DNA of 64,000 nt from Pseudomonadota bacterium (GCA_023423065.1 JAFAGC010000029.1:73382-137381); one strand, 5' to 3'; counted from the stretch's first letter, positions 1 through 8,688 are shown. The notes: generated by a model not told the origin, from the letters alone. Numbers and translations: made by a program.

Positions 1-82
1 CCCCGAGCACGTTCGCATCGCGCGGCACGCGCAGCACGAGGCCACCCGGCTCGATCAGTACGTCGAATGCGTCAGAATCCAT
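1..82 (-). CDS. N-terminus of an unidentified protein (runs off the window)
   Basis: Only the first 27 codons lie in the window. The ATG is preceded by a strong purine-rich site (GGGAGGGG, four bases away), and third positions are strongly G/C, so I read it as a real gene divergent from the CoA-binding protein. The peptide begins MDSDAFDVLIEPGGLVLRVP and continues RDANVLG. The spacing of a beta strand, P-G, a second strand and D-x-NVL resembles the start of beta-grasp 2Fe-2S ferredoxin domains. That is a weak resemblance and the cysteines would lie outside the window, so no function is assigned. Confidence 0.45.
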   Translation of the reverse strand, partial: MDSDAFDVLIEPGGLVLRVPRDANVLG

Positions 83-168
83 CTCGCCCCTCCCGGGACC
101 CTGCGAGCTTGCCGCGGACCTCGGGATTCGTAACTCTTGGGCCCAAGCTAACACACGAGGATCGCGCC

Positions 169-591
169 ATGTTCGAGAACCCCGCGAAGCAGGATATCGA
201 CGAGCTGCTGCGCAGCGCACGCACGATCGCGATCCTCGGCCTGTCGGAAACTGCCGGTAAGCCGAGCCACAACGTCGCGCGCGGGCTGCAGAAGTTTGGT
301 TATCGCATCGTGCCGGTGAATCCGGGCGCGACGGAGATCCTCGGTGAGAAGGCCTGGCCCGATCTCGAGTCCGCCCTCAAGGGCGCGGGGCCGATCGACA
401 TCGTCGACGTGTTCCGCCGGCCGGAGCACGTGGCCGCGATCGTCGACGACGCCATCCGCCTGAAGGTTCCGGTGCTGTGGCTGCAGGAAGGTGTGATCGA
501 CGCCGCCGCCGCCCAACGGGCCCGCGACGCCGGGATTTTCACGGTCATGGACCGTTGCATCTACAAGACTCGCTCGGCGCTCGCCGCCTGA
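169..591 (+). CDS. CoA-binding (YccU-like) Rossmann protein
   Basis: A 140-residue single-domain protein of the CoA-binding family related to the N-terminal domain of succinyl-CoA synthetase alpha. The first strand and glycine turn (ILGLSETAGKPSHNVA, about residues 18-33) form the nucleotide-binding loop; VPVNPG and the later strands DIVDVFR and VLWLQEGV follow the usual fold. The length is normal for stand-alone YccU-type proteins, whose physiological role is not established. I chose this ATG, not an upstream one in the same frame, because CGAGGA sits just before it and the homologous region begins here. Its last 31 bases overlap the end of the convergent glycosyl hydrolase gene. Confidence 0.85.
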   Translation: MFENPAKQDIDELLRSARTIAILGLSETAGKPSHNVARGLQKFGYRIVPVNPGATEILGEKAWPDLESALKGAGPIDIVDVFRRPEHVAAIVDDAIRLKVPVLWLQEGVIDAAAAQRARDAGIFTVMDRCIYKTRSALAA

Positions 592-3152
592 CGCGGCCAG
601 AGACTTCGCAGCGGCACGAGGCGCACCGGCCCGAGCAGGCCCGACGGGGCAACCGCCCATTGCGAGGCGTCGAACGGCTTGTAATTCAACGTCACGATGT
701 TGGCGTCGCGCATGATCTTCCAGTCGACCTTGCGCAAGTCGAGGTCGCGGATGCGATTGGCCGGCAGGTTCGTGACGTCTATTTCGAGCACGTTGCCGCG
801 CGGCTTCAGCGAACTACCGAGCCGCACGGCGAACGGCAGGCTCCAGGCCGTCGCCACCGGCTCGCCGTTGAGAGCGATGCGCGCACTCTCGCGCACGTCG
901 CCGAGTTCCAGCAGCCATTCGTCGGCGCCCGTCGCAGGAGCGTCGAACTCGATACGATATCGCGCGGTGCCGGAGAAACGGCGCGCGCGTTCGTCCTCGA
1001 GCTCGGTCCAACTACTCGTCCTCGGCAGCGCTGCCGCCGCCGGCAGCTCGGGACCGCCCTCGACGAACGTCAGCTGCCACGGGCCCGTGAGCTCGAGACC
1101 GGCGCCTGCGCGAGTCACGTAACGCCACGCCGGCGGCCGGTTCTTGAACGCCGCCTTCCGGAACGTGCGCACCAGCAGTGATTCTCCCGAGGCGAGCTGT
1201 AGATAGACACGCGAGTTGCCGCCCGCGTCTTCGGCCAGCGACGCGACGCCCGCGGCGCCCGTCAGCGGATCGAGTATCCACGCCGCGGCGGCCGGCGTTC
1301 CGAGGTCCAGCCAGCCGTCGAATGCATTCGCGCCGAGATTCGCGAAGAAGTAGTCGTAACCGTCATCGCGGACGCGGCGAATGAAGGAGAGCCCCGCGCG
1401 CGCGGCGGACTCCTGGCGGATGCCGAGCGGCTGGAGCAGCAGCGGCGCGCCCGGCGTGATCGTCGAGTTCGCGAGCGAAGGTCGCGCGAGCAGCTCGCGC
1501 AGTTCCGCGCGTCGCTCTTCGAGGCGGGCATTGCCCGGTACGTCGACCGGCAACGACTCGAAAAACACTTTCGCGCCCGCGTCGCGCAGGTCGGCGATTT
1601 TTCGCAGCGTCTCCGGAGACATGCGGCGCGCCGCGGGCACGAACAGCGCACGATATCTTCCACCCGGCGCGATCAGCGCATTCTTCTCCGACTGCAGCTC
1701 CTGCAGCTGTGCGTCGGACAGCAGATCGAACGTGATCCCTTCCGCGATCAACATCTGCATGAGCGCGCCGGTCGAAGATTTCACGAGCCACGCGTTTTCA
1801 TGCACGCCGTACTGGCGCATGAGCCCTTCGGCGTCGTCGACGAGATCGTCGAACGGCCAGAACACGAGAACGTCGTTGTCGGGCCTGCCCGCCTGCAGCA
1901 CCGACTGAACGCGCGCGACGTACGCATTCAACACTGCGAAATCCCGCCAGTTCGGATTGGCCGGCCCCAGCTGCGTGGACGCATAGAAAAACCAGCCCGG
2001 CCAGGCCGCGTCTGCGGGCGAGTACGTGATGCCGTGATAGAAGACATGATTGACGCCGGCCGCGAACAGCCGATCGAGCTGGGGTTTCGCGGCGGACAAG
2101 GGCTCGCGGAAATTTTCGCGTAGCCAGGTCAGTGTTTCGCTCGATACCAGCGGACGTCCCGTGACGTGGGCCGCCGACGATGCAAAACGGCCGACGAGAT
2201 TCTCGGGCGGATCGGGGTCCGGCTTCGCTTCCGTGGAATCCGCGCGCAGGCCGACGATGGAAAGCGGCGTGTTGCCGAAGGATTCGGTCTCGGGCACATC
2301 CACCGCGGCGTAAAGATCGAGCAGGTTGCCGGGCGCGCCATGCGCCTGGTTGCGGGTCTCGAAGCCGTGCGAACGCGACCATGCCGCCCAGTTCGTCACG
2401 TAGTCGAGGTGCAGCTTCGCGAGCGTGCGCCGATAGTCGCCCTTCACGCGGCCAAGCTTGTCGGCGTCGAGTGTCTGCTGGCCGGCGAGCGGACCGGCGA
2501 AGGGCTCGAGTGCGTAGCCGTGCATTTCCCGGAAGGTGGACGACAGTGCCGGCGTCCAGCTCGCGTCGTAGTACTCGAATGAATCGTGGAACTGGGCGCG
2601 TAGTGCCTTGGCGGGCAGCGGCTTCAGCGCCGCGGAAAAACTCCCGAGGTATCGCGCGAGCGCGGGCGGCGAATACGGATCGAGCACGAGACCTTCGCCA
2701 CCGGGCGCGGCGCGCTTCACCTTCATGTTCGTCGGCTTGCCCGAGAGCTTGCCGTTTATGAAAGCGAACGTGCTCGAACCGTCCTCGGTCGATACGGTGG
2801 GTCCGCCGAAGGGCCAGCCGGTTCCGGTCGCCATGTCGACTCCCAGCCCGAGGCGCGCGGCCTCGCGCGTGGTGTCACCGAGCAGCTCGACCCAGCGAGG
2901 CGAGAGGAAATCGATAGCGCGATGTTCCGCGCCTCTGGCGCCGTAGATAGGCGTGACCTCGACGCCCCCGAGTCCCGCCGCCGCGAATTTCTCGAGCTGA
3001 CCGCGCAGTCCCGCGGCATCGACGGCGCTTCCCGGCCACCACCAGCGAGTCCAGGGCTTCGCGCTTTGCGTGACCTCGGGCCAAACCACCGGCTGAGGGG
3101 CTTGCGCGAACGCGCAGGTGCCCAGCAATGCGGCCGCGAGCCAGCGCTTCAT
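561..3152 (-). CDS. Secreted GH106-type glycosyl hydrolase (alpha-L-rhamnosidase-like)
   Basis: An 863-residue exported enzyme. The N-terminus MKRWLAAALLGTCAFAQA is a Sec signal peptide. The family start follows directly (KPWTRWWWPGSAVD, then GLGGVEVTPIYG and GVDMATGTGWPFGGP), characteristic of GH106-type proteins that remove terminal alpha-L-rhamnose from plant or bacterial polysaccharides. The C-terminal 150 residues form a beta-sandwich sugar-binding domain (around ELTGPWQLTF and NVLEIDVTNLPANRIRD). The start codon overlaps the stop of the VOC gene as ATGA, so it is the last gene of a GNAT-VOC-GH106 operon. The cell compartment is probably periplasm or outside. The exact glycan substrate cannot be read from sequence. 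Confidence 0.85.
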   Translation of the reverse strand: MKRWLAAALLGTCAFAQAPQPVVWPEVTQSAKPWTRWWWPGSAVDAAGLRGQLEKFAAAGLGGVEVTPIYGARGAEHRAIDFLSPRWVELLGDTTREAARLGLGVDMATGTGWPFGGPTVSTEDGSSTFAFINGKLSGKPTNMKVKRAAPGGEGLVLDPYSPPALARYLGSFSAALKPLPAKALRAQFHDSFEYYDASWTPALSSTFREMHGYALEPFAGPLAGQQTLDADKLGRVKGDYRRTLAKLHLDYVTNWAAWSRSHGFETRNQAHGAPGNLLDLYAAVDVPETESFGNTPLSIVGLRADSTEAKPDPDPPENLVGRFASSAAHVTGRPLVSSETLTWLRENFREPLSAAKPQLDRLFAAGVNHVFYHGITYSPADAAWPGWFFYASTQLGPANPNWRDFAVLNAYVARVQSVLQAGRPDNDVLVFWPFDDLVDDAEGLMRQYGVHENAWLVKSSTGALMQMLIAEGITFDLLSDAQLQELQSEKNALIAPGGRYRALFVPAARRMSPETLRKIADLRDAGAKVFFESLPVDVPGNARLEERRAELRELLARPSLANSTITPGAPLLLQPLGIRQESAARAGLSFIRRVRDDGYDYFFANLGANAFDGWLDLGTPAAAAWILDPLTGAAGVASLAEDAGGNSRVYLQLASGESLLVRTFRKAAFKNRPPAWRYVTRAGAGLELTGPWQLTFVEGGPELPAAAALPRTSSWTELEDERARRFSGTARYRIEFDAPATGADEWLLELGDVRESARIALNGEPVATAWSLPFAVRLGSSLKPRGNVLEIDVTNLPANRIRDLDLRKVDWKIMRDANIVTLNYKPFDASQWAVAPSGLLGPVRLVPLRSLWPRQAASAERVL

Positions 3153-3535
3153 GCCGTGACCTCCACGCGATTGCCCTCCGGATCGAGCACGACGCATTCG
3201 TAATAACCGTCGCCGGTCCGGCGCGGCGCGCCCGCGACGTTCATGCCGTCCGCCGCGATGCGCGCGGCGAAGGCATCGACACCGGCCTCGCTGCCGACCG
3301 TGATCGCGATGTGCGTGAAGCCGAGCCGCTCGGCCGCGAAACCTTCGATCACGTCGACGCGCCGCATGATCTCGAGGCGCGCGCCGGACGCGAATTCGAG
3401 GAAGCGGGATTCGAAACCCTTGCGCTCGTTGCGGTACAGGTCGCCGACACGCGCGCCGAAGTAACGCGCATAGAACTGCGCGACGCGATCGATGTCGCGC
3501 ACCCAGATCGCCACGTGTTCGATTCGTATGTTCAC
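3149..3535 (-). CDS. VOC-superfamily (glyoxalase/bleomycin-resistance fold) protein
   Basis: A 128-residue vicinal-oxygen-chelate protein with the two beta-alpha-beta-beta-beta modules of the family. It opens with IRIEHVAIWVRD (His7 is a likely metal ligand). The second module begins at GFTHIAITVG, and the protein ends DPEGNRVEVTA, with the usual metal-binding Glu near the C-terminus. The first conserved strand begins right after a GTG, and that GTG overlaps the upstream acetyltransferase stop as GTGA, so GTG is preferred over upstream starts. Its own stop overlaps the next start as ATGA. The substrate is unknown; these small VOC proteins include lactoylglutathione lyases, dioxygenases and resistance proteins. 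Confidence 0.82.
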   Translation of the reverse strand: MNIRIEHVAIWVRDIDRVAQFYARYFGARVGDLYRNERKGFESRFLEFASGARLEIMRRVDVIEGFAAERLGFTHIAITVGSEAGVDAFAARIAADGMNVAGAPRRTGDGYYECVVLDPEGNRVEVTA

Positions 3536-4071
3536 AACCTGCGCAGCATCACGTGATCCGTCTGCGGATCCGTTCCCACGACGAAGATCTGCGTGCCCAC
3601 CTTTTCGAATCCGCATTTCCGATAGAAGGCCTGCGCGCGCGGATTGCGCTCCCAGACTCCGAGCCACAGTTCGCGCGCGCCGCGGCGGCGCGCCTGCGCC
3701 TCCACCGCACTCATGAGTTCGCGCGCGAGTCCCGAGCCATGCCAGGGACGGTCGACGTAGAAACGTTTGATCTCGAACGCTCGCTCGGTCGGTACCGCGG
3801 AAGGCGCGTAGTCCGCGCGCAGCTGCGCGAACCCAGCGAGCACGCCTTCGCGGGAGAATGCGAGCAAGGTATCGAGCGTGGGATCTTCGATCTCCGCGTG
3901 CTGCAGCGCCGGACTCCAGGCGGACGCCAGGTGGAGTCGCATGTCCTCCGCGGTGTTTTCTGCCGCGAACGTCTCGGAAAACGTGCGCGCGCCGAACTCG
4001 GCCAGCGCCGCCGCATCCTCCGCGGTCGCGTGCCGGATCCTGAAGACGGAATTCCTGGGCTGCGCGCTCAT
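3532..4071 (-). CDS. GNAT-family N-acetyltransferase
   Basis: A 179-residue GCN5-related acetyltransferase that would transfer acetyl from acetyl-CoA to an amine. The acetyl-CoA loop of motif A is visible (VDRPWHGSGLARELM), followed by RRGARELWLGVWERNPRAQAFYRKCGF, the classic motif B with its aromatic-tyrosine helix. The chosen ATG begins MSAQPRNSVFRIRHA, just before the first conserved strand; longer upstream readings are low-complexity and would run into the dapF promoter region. It is the first gene of a three-gene operon with the VOC and GH106 genes, and is divergent from dapF across an 88-base gap. The substrate is not predictable. Confidence 0.85.
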   Translation of the reverse strand: MSAQPRNSVFRIRHATAEDAAALAEFGARTFSETFAAENTAEDMRLHLASAWSPALQHAEIEDPTLDTLLAFSREGVLAGFAQLRADYAPSAVPTERAFEIKRFYVDRPWHGSGLARELMSAVEAQARRRGARELWLGVWERNPRAQAFYRKCGFEKVGTQIFVVGTDPQTDHVMLRRL

Positions 4072-4159
4072 CCGACCCGCCGGGCCCCCACTAACCACGA
4101 GAAGATGCGCATGGCCGGGGATCGTAAACCATGGTGGCGCTTCGGGTATTCTTCGAACC

Positions 4160-5002
4160 ATGCGGATCGATTTCACCAAGATGCACGGCCTCGGCAACGA
4201 TTTCATCGTGTTCGATGCGCCGCGCGGCGGCGGCCTGCCGACCGCCGATCAGTGGCGCGCGCTGTCGGAGCGGCATACGGGCATCGGTTTCGACCAGGCC
4301 ATGATCGTCGAGCCGCCGCGCCGCGCCGGCACTCAGGCGTATTACCGCATCTTCAACGCCGACGGCGGAGAGGTCGAGCAATGCGGCAACGGCGCCCGCT
4401 GCATCGCGGCCTTCCTGCACATGCGGGGTATCCGTCCGGCGAATGGGAATGGTGGCGAGCTCGTGCTCGACAGCCCCGCCGGAGAGATCCGCGCGCGAGT
4501 CCACGACGGCGGTCTCGTGTCCGTCGACATGGGCGCGCCGAACTTCGACCCCAAATCCTTGCCGTTCGAAGCTTCCGCCGAAGCGCACGTGTATCCGCTT
4601 TCCGTGGCCGGCACCGAAGTCGAGATCGGAGCGGTGTCGATGGGCAATCCGCACGCGGTGCTCACCGTGGCTTCGGTCGCGAGCGCGCCGATCGATCGCC
4701 TGGGCCCCGCGATCGAAAGCCACCCACGATTCCCGCGCAGAGTGAACGTGGGTTTCATGGAAATCGTCGATCGCTCGCACATCCGGCTGCGCGTTCACGA
4801 GCGTGGAGTCGGCGAAACCCTTGCCTGCGGCACGGGTGCATGCGCGGCTGTCGCGGTTGGACGACGTCACGGTCGACTCGAGGCGATCGTCGAAGTCGAA
4901 TTGCCCGGCGGAAAACTCGAGATCACGTATCCGAGTACCGGCGAACATATTTGGATGAAAGGCCCGACAGCGGTATCTTTCACGGGACGAGTCGAATACT
5001 GA
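4160..5002 (+). CDS. dapF: Diaminopimelate epimerase
   Basis: A 280-residue cytoplasmic enzyme that converts LL- to meso-diaminopimelate for lysine and peptidoglycan synthesis. The two catalytic cysteines are present in their signature loops: Cys75 in QCGNGARC and Cys223 in ACGTGACA. The N-terminal motif KMHGLGNDFIV is also intact. Length matches the family. The ATG is the one directly preceding MRIDFTKMHG. It heads the group dapF-DUF484-xerC-hslV-hslU, an order common in gammaproteobacteria; DUF484 follows 25 bases later. Confidence 0.97.
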   Translation: MRIDFTKMHGLGNDFIVFDAPRGGGLPTADQWRALSERHTGIGFDQAMIVEPPRRAGTQAYYRIFNADGGEVEQCGNGARCIAAFLHMRGIRPANGNGGELVLDSPAGEIRARVHDGGLVSVDMGAPNFDPKSLPFEASAEAHVYPLSVAGTEVEIGAVSMGNPHAVLTVASVASAPIDRLGPAIESHPRFPRRVNVGFMEIVDRSHIRLRVHERGVGETLACGTGACAAVAVGRRHGRLEAIVEVELPGGKLEITYPSTGEHIWMKGPTAVSFTGRVEY

Positions 5003-5027
5003 TCGCTTCAGGGAGCCAACGACACGC

Positions 5028-5735
5028 ATGAGCACACAGCCCGCACGCGGAGTGACAGCAGTACAGTCGGAGGAAGAGCGCATCGAGCGTTACCTGGGCC
5101 TGAACCCCGATTTCTTCGAACGTCACCTGCCACTGCTCGCCCGCATGCGCCTGCCGCACATGCGCACCGGCTCCACCGTGTCGCTGGTCGAGCGCCAGGT
5201 CGAGGTCCTGCGCGAGCAGAAGACCGATGCGGATCGCAGGCTCGCCGAATTCGTCTCGGTCGCGCGCGCCAACGACGCACTCGCGGAGCGCATCCACCGC
5301 TTCACGCGCCGCATGATGCGCGCGCCCTCGCCGGTCGCCGCGCTCACCGCGCTCGAAGCCTCGCTGCGCGAGGACTTCGACGCGTTCCACTCCGTGCTGC
5401 TGCTCGCGGCGCCGATCGACGCGCTGTCCCGCGGCAACTACGAGCCCTTCCTGCGCATCGTCGCGCACGACGATGCTAACTACCGCACCTTCGACGCGCT
5501 GCTCACCACGGGCAAACCCCGCTGCGGACAGGTGCGCGATTCGCAACGCGACTACCTGTTCGGCCCCGAGGCCGCGAGTATCGGCTCGGTGGCGCTGGTG
5601 CCGCTGGGCGACAACGGCTCGCTCGGCCTGCTCGCGCTCGGCAGCGCCGAACGAGAGCGCTTCCATCCCGGCATGAGCACGGAATTCCTGAAGCGGATGG
5701 GCGAGATGATCGCCGACGCGCTGTCGCGGCAATGA
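5028..5735 (+). CDS. DUF484 (GAF-like) family protein
   Basis: A 235-residue protein of the DUF484 family. The N-terminal helical segment contains LNPDFFERHLPLLARMRLPH and the typical SLVERQVEVLREQ coiled-coil start. The C-terminal half is a GAF-like domain (VALVPLGDNGSLGLLALGS). Family members sit between dapF and xerC in many gammaproteobacteria, exactly as here, but no biochemical function is established. A palindromic 25-base element lies between its stop and xerC. Confidence 0.88.
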   Translation: MSTQPARGVTAVQSEEERIERYLGLNPDFFERHLPLLARMRLPHMRTGSTVSLVERQVEVLREQKTDADRRLAEFVSVARANDALAERIHRFTRRMMRAPSPVAALTALEASLREDFDAFHSVLLLAAPIDALSRGNYEPFLRIVAHDDANYRTFDALLTTGKPRCGQVRDSQRDYLFGPEAASIGSVALVPLGDNGSLGLLALGSAERERFHPGMSTEFLKRMGEMIADALSRQ

Positions 5736-5738
5736 CGA

Positions 5739-5763
5739 GGGGACAGACTTGAAGTCTGTCCCC
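5739..5763. repeat. Palindromic 25-base element, copy 1
   Basis: A perfect inverted repeat of 12-base arms (GGGGACAGACTT and its complement) around one central G. It fills most of the gap between the DUF484 stop and the xerC ATG. An identical 25-base copy lies at 39458-39482. Short GC-bounded palindromes of this kind, dispersed between genes, resemble REP elements mobilised by RAYT (Y1-type) transposases. No such transposase is in the window, so that link is inference. Confidence 0.8.
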
Positions 5764-5777
5764 CTTCCCGGTCTCGA

Positions 5778-6674
5778 ATGATCGATCGTTCGCTGATCGA
5801 CGCCTACCTTGCCCACCTTTCGAAGGAACGGCGTCTCTCCGCGCACACCTCTTCCAACTACGCGCGCGACCTGCGCGCGCTCGCGGAGTTCGCGGAACGC
5901 GGCCAGATCGCCGGCTGGAAGTCCCTCGACAGCCAGCACGTGCGCCTGTTCGCGGCACGCGCGCACGCATCGGGTCTCGATCCCCGCAGCGTGCAGCGCC
6001 GGCTGTCGGCCGTGCGCGGTTTCTTCAACTATCTCGTGCGGGAACGCGTGATCGCGGCGAATCCCGCGCTCGACGTGCGCGCGCCGAAGGCCGCGAAACG
6101 CCTGCCGGACACGCTCGACGTCGACCAGATCAACAACCTGCTCGATATCCCGCCTGAAGACGCGCTCGCCGTGCGCGACCGCGCGATCATGGAGCTGTTC
6201 TATTCCTCGGGGCTGCGACTCGACGAGCTCGTCGGCCTCGACCTCACGAGCATCGACCTTGCCGACCGCACCGTGCGCGTGCTCGGCAAGGGCTCGAAGA
6301 CGCGCATCGTCCCGGTCGGGCGCAAGGCCATCGAGGCCATCCGCGCCTGGCTGCGCGAGCGCGTGGCGTTCGCCGGGATCGACGAGCCCGCGCTGTTCAC
6401 GGGCAAGAACGGATCGCGCCTGAAACATCGCGCGGTGCAGCTGCGCATCGCCCACTGGGCGCGCCGGAAGGGGCTGCCGACGCATGTCTACCCCCACCTC
6501 TTCCGGCACTCCTTCGCCACGCATCTGCTTGAATCGAGTAAGGATTTGCGCGGTGTTCAGGAGCTCCTGGGCCACGCCGACATCTCCACCACCCAGGTCT
6601 ACACTCACCTTGATTTCGCCCACCTGGCCCGCACGTACGACGCCTCCCACCCTCGGGCGAAACGCAAGACCTAG
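5778..6674 (+). CDS. xerC: Tyrosine recombinase XerC
   Basis: A 298-residue site-specific recombinase that acts with XerD at dif to resolve chromosome dimers. The N-terminal SAM-like core-binding domain covers roughly residues 1-90. All catalytic residues are present: Arg147 (SSGLRLDEL), Lys171 (LGKGSKTR), His240 and Arg243 (HLFRHSFATHLL), His266 (LGHADISTTQ) and nucleophile Tyr275 (VYTH). Context dapF-DUF484-xerC-hslVU supports XerC rather than XerD. The ATG has no clear Shine-Dalgarno site because the palindromic repeat occupies the upstream gap. Confidence 0.95.
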   Translation: MIDRSLIDAYLAHLSKERRLSAHTSSNYARDLRALAEFAERGQIAGWKSLDSQHVRLFAARAHASGLDPRSVQRRLSAVRGFFNYLVRERVIAANPALDVRAPKAAKRLPDTLDVDQINNLLDIPPEDALAVRDRAIMELFYSSGLRLDELVGLDLTSIDLADRTVRVLGKGSKTRIVPVGRKAIEAIRAWLRERVAFAGIDEPALFTGKNGSRLKHRAVQLRIAHWARRKGLPTHVYPHLFRHSFATHLLESSKDLRGVQELLGHADISTTQVYTHLDFAHLARTYDASHPRAKRKT

Positions 6675-6696
6675 GTCTTGAAGGTTCAGGATTCAC

Positions 6697-7242
6697 ATGT
6701 CGGAGACTTTCAATCCGCACGGCACGACCATCGTCGCCGTGCGTCGCAACGGCGCCATCGCGATCGGTGGCGACGGGCAGGTCACTCTCGGTAACACGGT
6801 GATGAAGGGCAACGCACGCAAGGTGCGGCCCCTCGGCAATGGCAAGGTACTCGGTGGATTCGCGGGCGGCACGGCCGACGCGTTCACGCTGTTCGAACGC
6901 TTCGAAGGCAAGCTCGAGAAATTCGGCAACCTGACTCGCGCGGCGATCGATCTCGCCAAGGACTGGCGCGGCGACCGCTATCTGCGCCGCCTCGAAGCAC
7001 TGCTTCTCGTCGGTGACACGCAGAAGATTTTCGTGATCTCCGGCAATGGCGACGTGATCGAGCCCGAGCATGACCTCGTGGCCATCGGATCGGGCGGGCC
7101 GTTCGCGCAGAGCGCGGCGCGCGCCCTTGCCGAGAACACGGACCTGGGCGCGCGCGAGATCGTCGAGAAATCGCTGAACATCGCCGCCGACATCTGCATC
7201 TACACCAATCGGAACCTCGTCATCGAGGAACTGAAGGGCTGA
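6697..7242 (+). CDS. hslV: ATP-dependent protease subunit HslV
   Basis: A 181-residue threonine peptidase, the proteolytic ring of the HslVU (ClpQY) protease. The mature enzyme starts at Thr10 of the motif TTIVAVRRNG after removal of a nine-residue propeptide; GGDGQVTLGNTVMK and AIGSGGPFAQSAARAL are family signatures. It is 22 bases downstream of xerC and 4 bases upstream of hslU, so the subunits are co-transcribed. Confidence 0.97.
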   Translation: MSETFNPHGTTIVAVRRNGAIAIGGDGQVTLGNTVMKGNARKVRPLGNGKVLGGFAGGTADAFTLFERFEGKLEKFGNLTRAAIDLAKDWRGDRYLRRLEALLLVGDTQKIFVISGNGDVIEPEHDLVAIGSGGPFAQSAARALAENTDLGAREIVEKSLNIAADICIYTNRNLVIEELKG

Positions 7243-7246
7243 CCGA

Positions 7247-8575
7247 ATGACACCGAAGCAAATCGTTTCCGAACTCGACAAGCACATCGTAGGCCAGGCC
7301 AATGCCAAGCGCGCCGTGGCCATCGCGCTGCGTAACCGCTGGCGCCGCATGCAGATCGAAGATCCGCTGCGCCAGGAAATCACGCCGAAGAACATCCTCA
7401 TGATCGGGCCGACGGGCTGCGGCAAGACGGAGATCGCGCGCCGGCTCGCGAAACTCGCGAACGCGCCGTTCGTGAAGGTCGAGGCCACCAAGTTCACCGA
7501 GGTCGGTTACGTCGGCCGCGACGTCGATTCGATCGTGAAGGATCTCGCCGAGGTCGCCGTGAAGATGGCGCGCGACGAGGAGATCGCGAAGGTGCGCGAG
7601 CGCGCCAAGGATGCCGCCGAGGAGCGCATCCTCGATGCGCTGCTGCCCGCGCCCAAGATGATGGGATTCTCCACCGATCCCGAACCGTCGGCGCGCGACA
7701 ACGAGACCCGGCAGAAATTCCGCAAGATGCTGCGCGAAGGGCAACTCGGTGAACGCGAGATCGAAATCGACCTGCGCGCGATCCCGCCGGGCGTGCAGAT
7801 CATGGCGCCGCCGGGCATGGAGGAGATGCAGGAGCAGCTTTCGAGCATGTTCGCGAACCTGAGCGGCCAGCGGACGAAGCCGCGCAAGCTCAAGGTGAAG
7901 GAAGCGCAGAAGCTGCTCGAGGAAGAGGAAGCGGGCAAGCTCGTCAACGAGGAAGACCTGCGCGCGCGCGCGCTCAAGAACGCCGAGCAGAACGGCATCG
8001 TGTTCATCGACGAGATCGACAAGGTCGCGCGCCGGCAGGACAGCTACGGCGCCGACGTGTCACGCGAAGGCGTGCAGCGCGACCTCTTGCCGCTGGTGGA
8101 AGGTTCGACCGTGTCGACGAAGTACGGGCAGATCAAGTCGGATCACATCCTGTTCATCGCGTCGGGTGCGTTCCACATGTCGAAGCCGTCCGACCTGATC
8201 CCGGAGTTGCAGGGCCGTTTCCCGATCCGCGTGGAACTCGAGTCGCTCAAGGTCGACGACTTCGTGCGCATCCTCACCGAGCCGGATGCCTCGCTGACCA
8301 CGCAGTACCAGGCGCTCATGAACACCGAGAAGGTGGACGTGAAGTTCGCCGAGAGCGGCGTGCGGCGCATCGCGGAGATCGCGTCCAGCGTGAACGAAAA
8401 GACCGAGAACATCGGCGCGCGCCGCCTGCACACCGTCATGGAGCGCCTGCTCGAGAGCGTGTCGTTCGATGCCGCGGAAAAAGCCGGCACGGCGATCGAG
8501 ATCGACGCCGCGTACGTCGATCAGCATCTCGGCAACCTCGCGAAGGACGAGGATCTCTCCCGCTACATCCTGTGA
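7247..8575 (+). CDS. hslU: HslU ATPase / unfoldase
   Basis: A 442-residue AAA+ unfoldase that feeds proteins to HslV. Walker A is GPTGCGKT (54-61), the substrate-gripping pore loop is GYVGRD (87-92), and Walker B is FIDEIDK near residue 250. An I-domain insertion lies between them. The C-terminal tail LSRYIL is the peptide that docks into HslV pockets. A long inverted repeat begins immediately after its stop codon and could act as the transcript end. Confidence 0.97.
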   Translation: MTPKQIVSELDKHIVGQANAKRAVAIALRNRWRRMQIEDPLRQEITPKNILMIGPTGCGKTEIARRLAKLANAPFVKVEATKFTEVGYVGRDVDSIVKDLAEVAVKMARDEEIAKVRERAKDAAEERILDALLPAPKMMGFSTDPEPSARDNETRQKFRKMLREGQLGEREIEIDLRAIPPGVQIMAPPGMEEMQEQLSSMFANLSGQRTKPRKLKVKEAQKLLEEEEAGKLVNEEDLRARALKNAEQNGIVFIDEIDKVARRQDSYGADVSREGVQRDLLPLVEGSTVSTKYGQIKSDHILFIASGAFHMSKPSDLIPELQGRFPIRVELESLKVDDFVRILTEPDASLTTQYQALMNTEKVDVKFAESGVRRIAEIASSVNEKTENIGARRLHTVMERLLESVSFDAAEKAGTAIEIDAAYVDQHLGNLAKDEDLSRYIL

Positions 8576-8576
8576 C

Positions 8577-8686
8577 GGGGTGGGGATTAGGTGCCGGTGT
8601 AAAAAGTGGGGATTGAGATAACGGCACTATCGAGCAACCGTTAAACTCAATCCCCACTTTTTACACCGGCACCTAGTCCCCACCCC
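8577..8686. repeat. Long inverted repeat (REPIN-like), 41-base arms
   Basis: Two 41-base arms (8577-8617 and 8646-8686) are complementary with a single mismatch. They flank a 28-base loop that can fold further (TAACGG pairing with CCGTTA). Each arm contains GTGCCGGTGTAAAAAGTGGG or its complement. The element starts two bases after the hslU stop and ends two bases before the ATG of the next small gene, so it fills the whole gap. As RNA it would form a very stable hairpin. It resembles a REP doublet; mobility by a RAYT enzyme is inference. Confidence 0.85.
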
Positions 8687-8688
8687 CC

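Noticed and set aside
4980..6650. 556-codon minus-strand frame across DUF484 and xerC
   Set aside because: Spans two well-supported plus-strand genes and has no recognisable domain.
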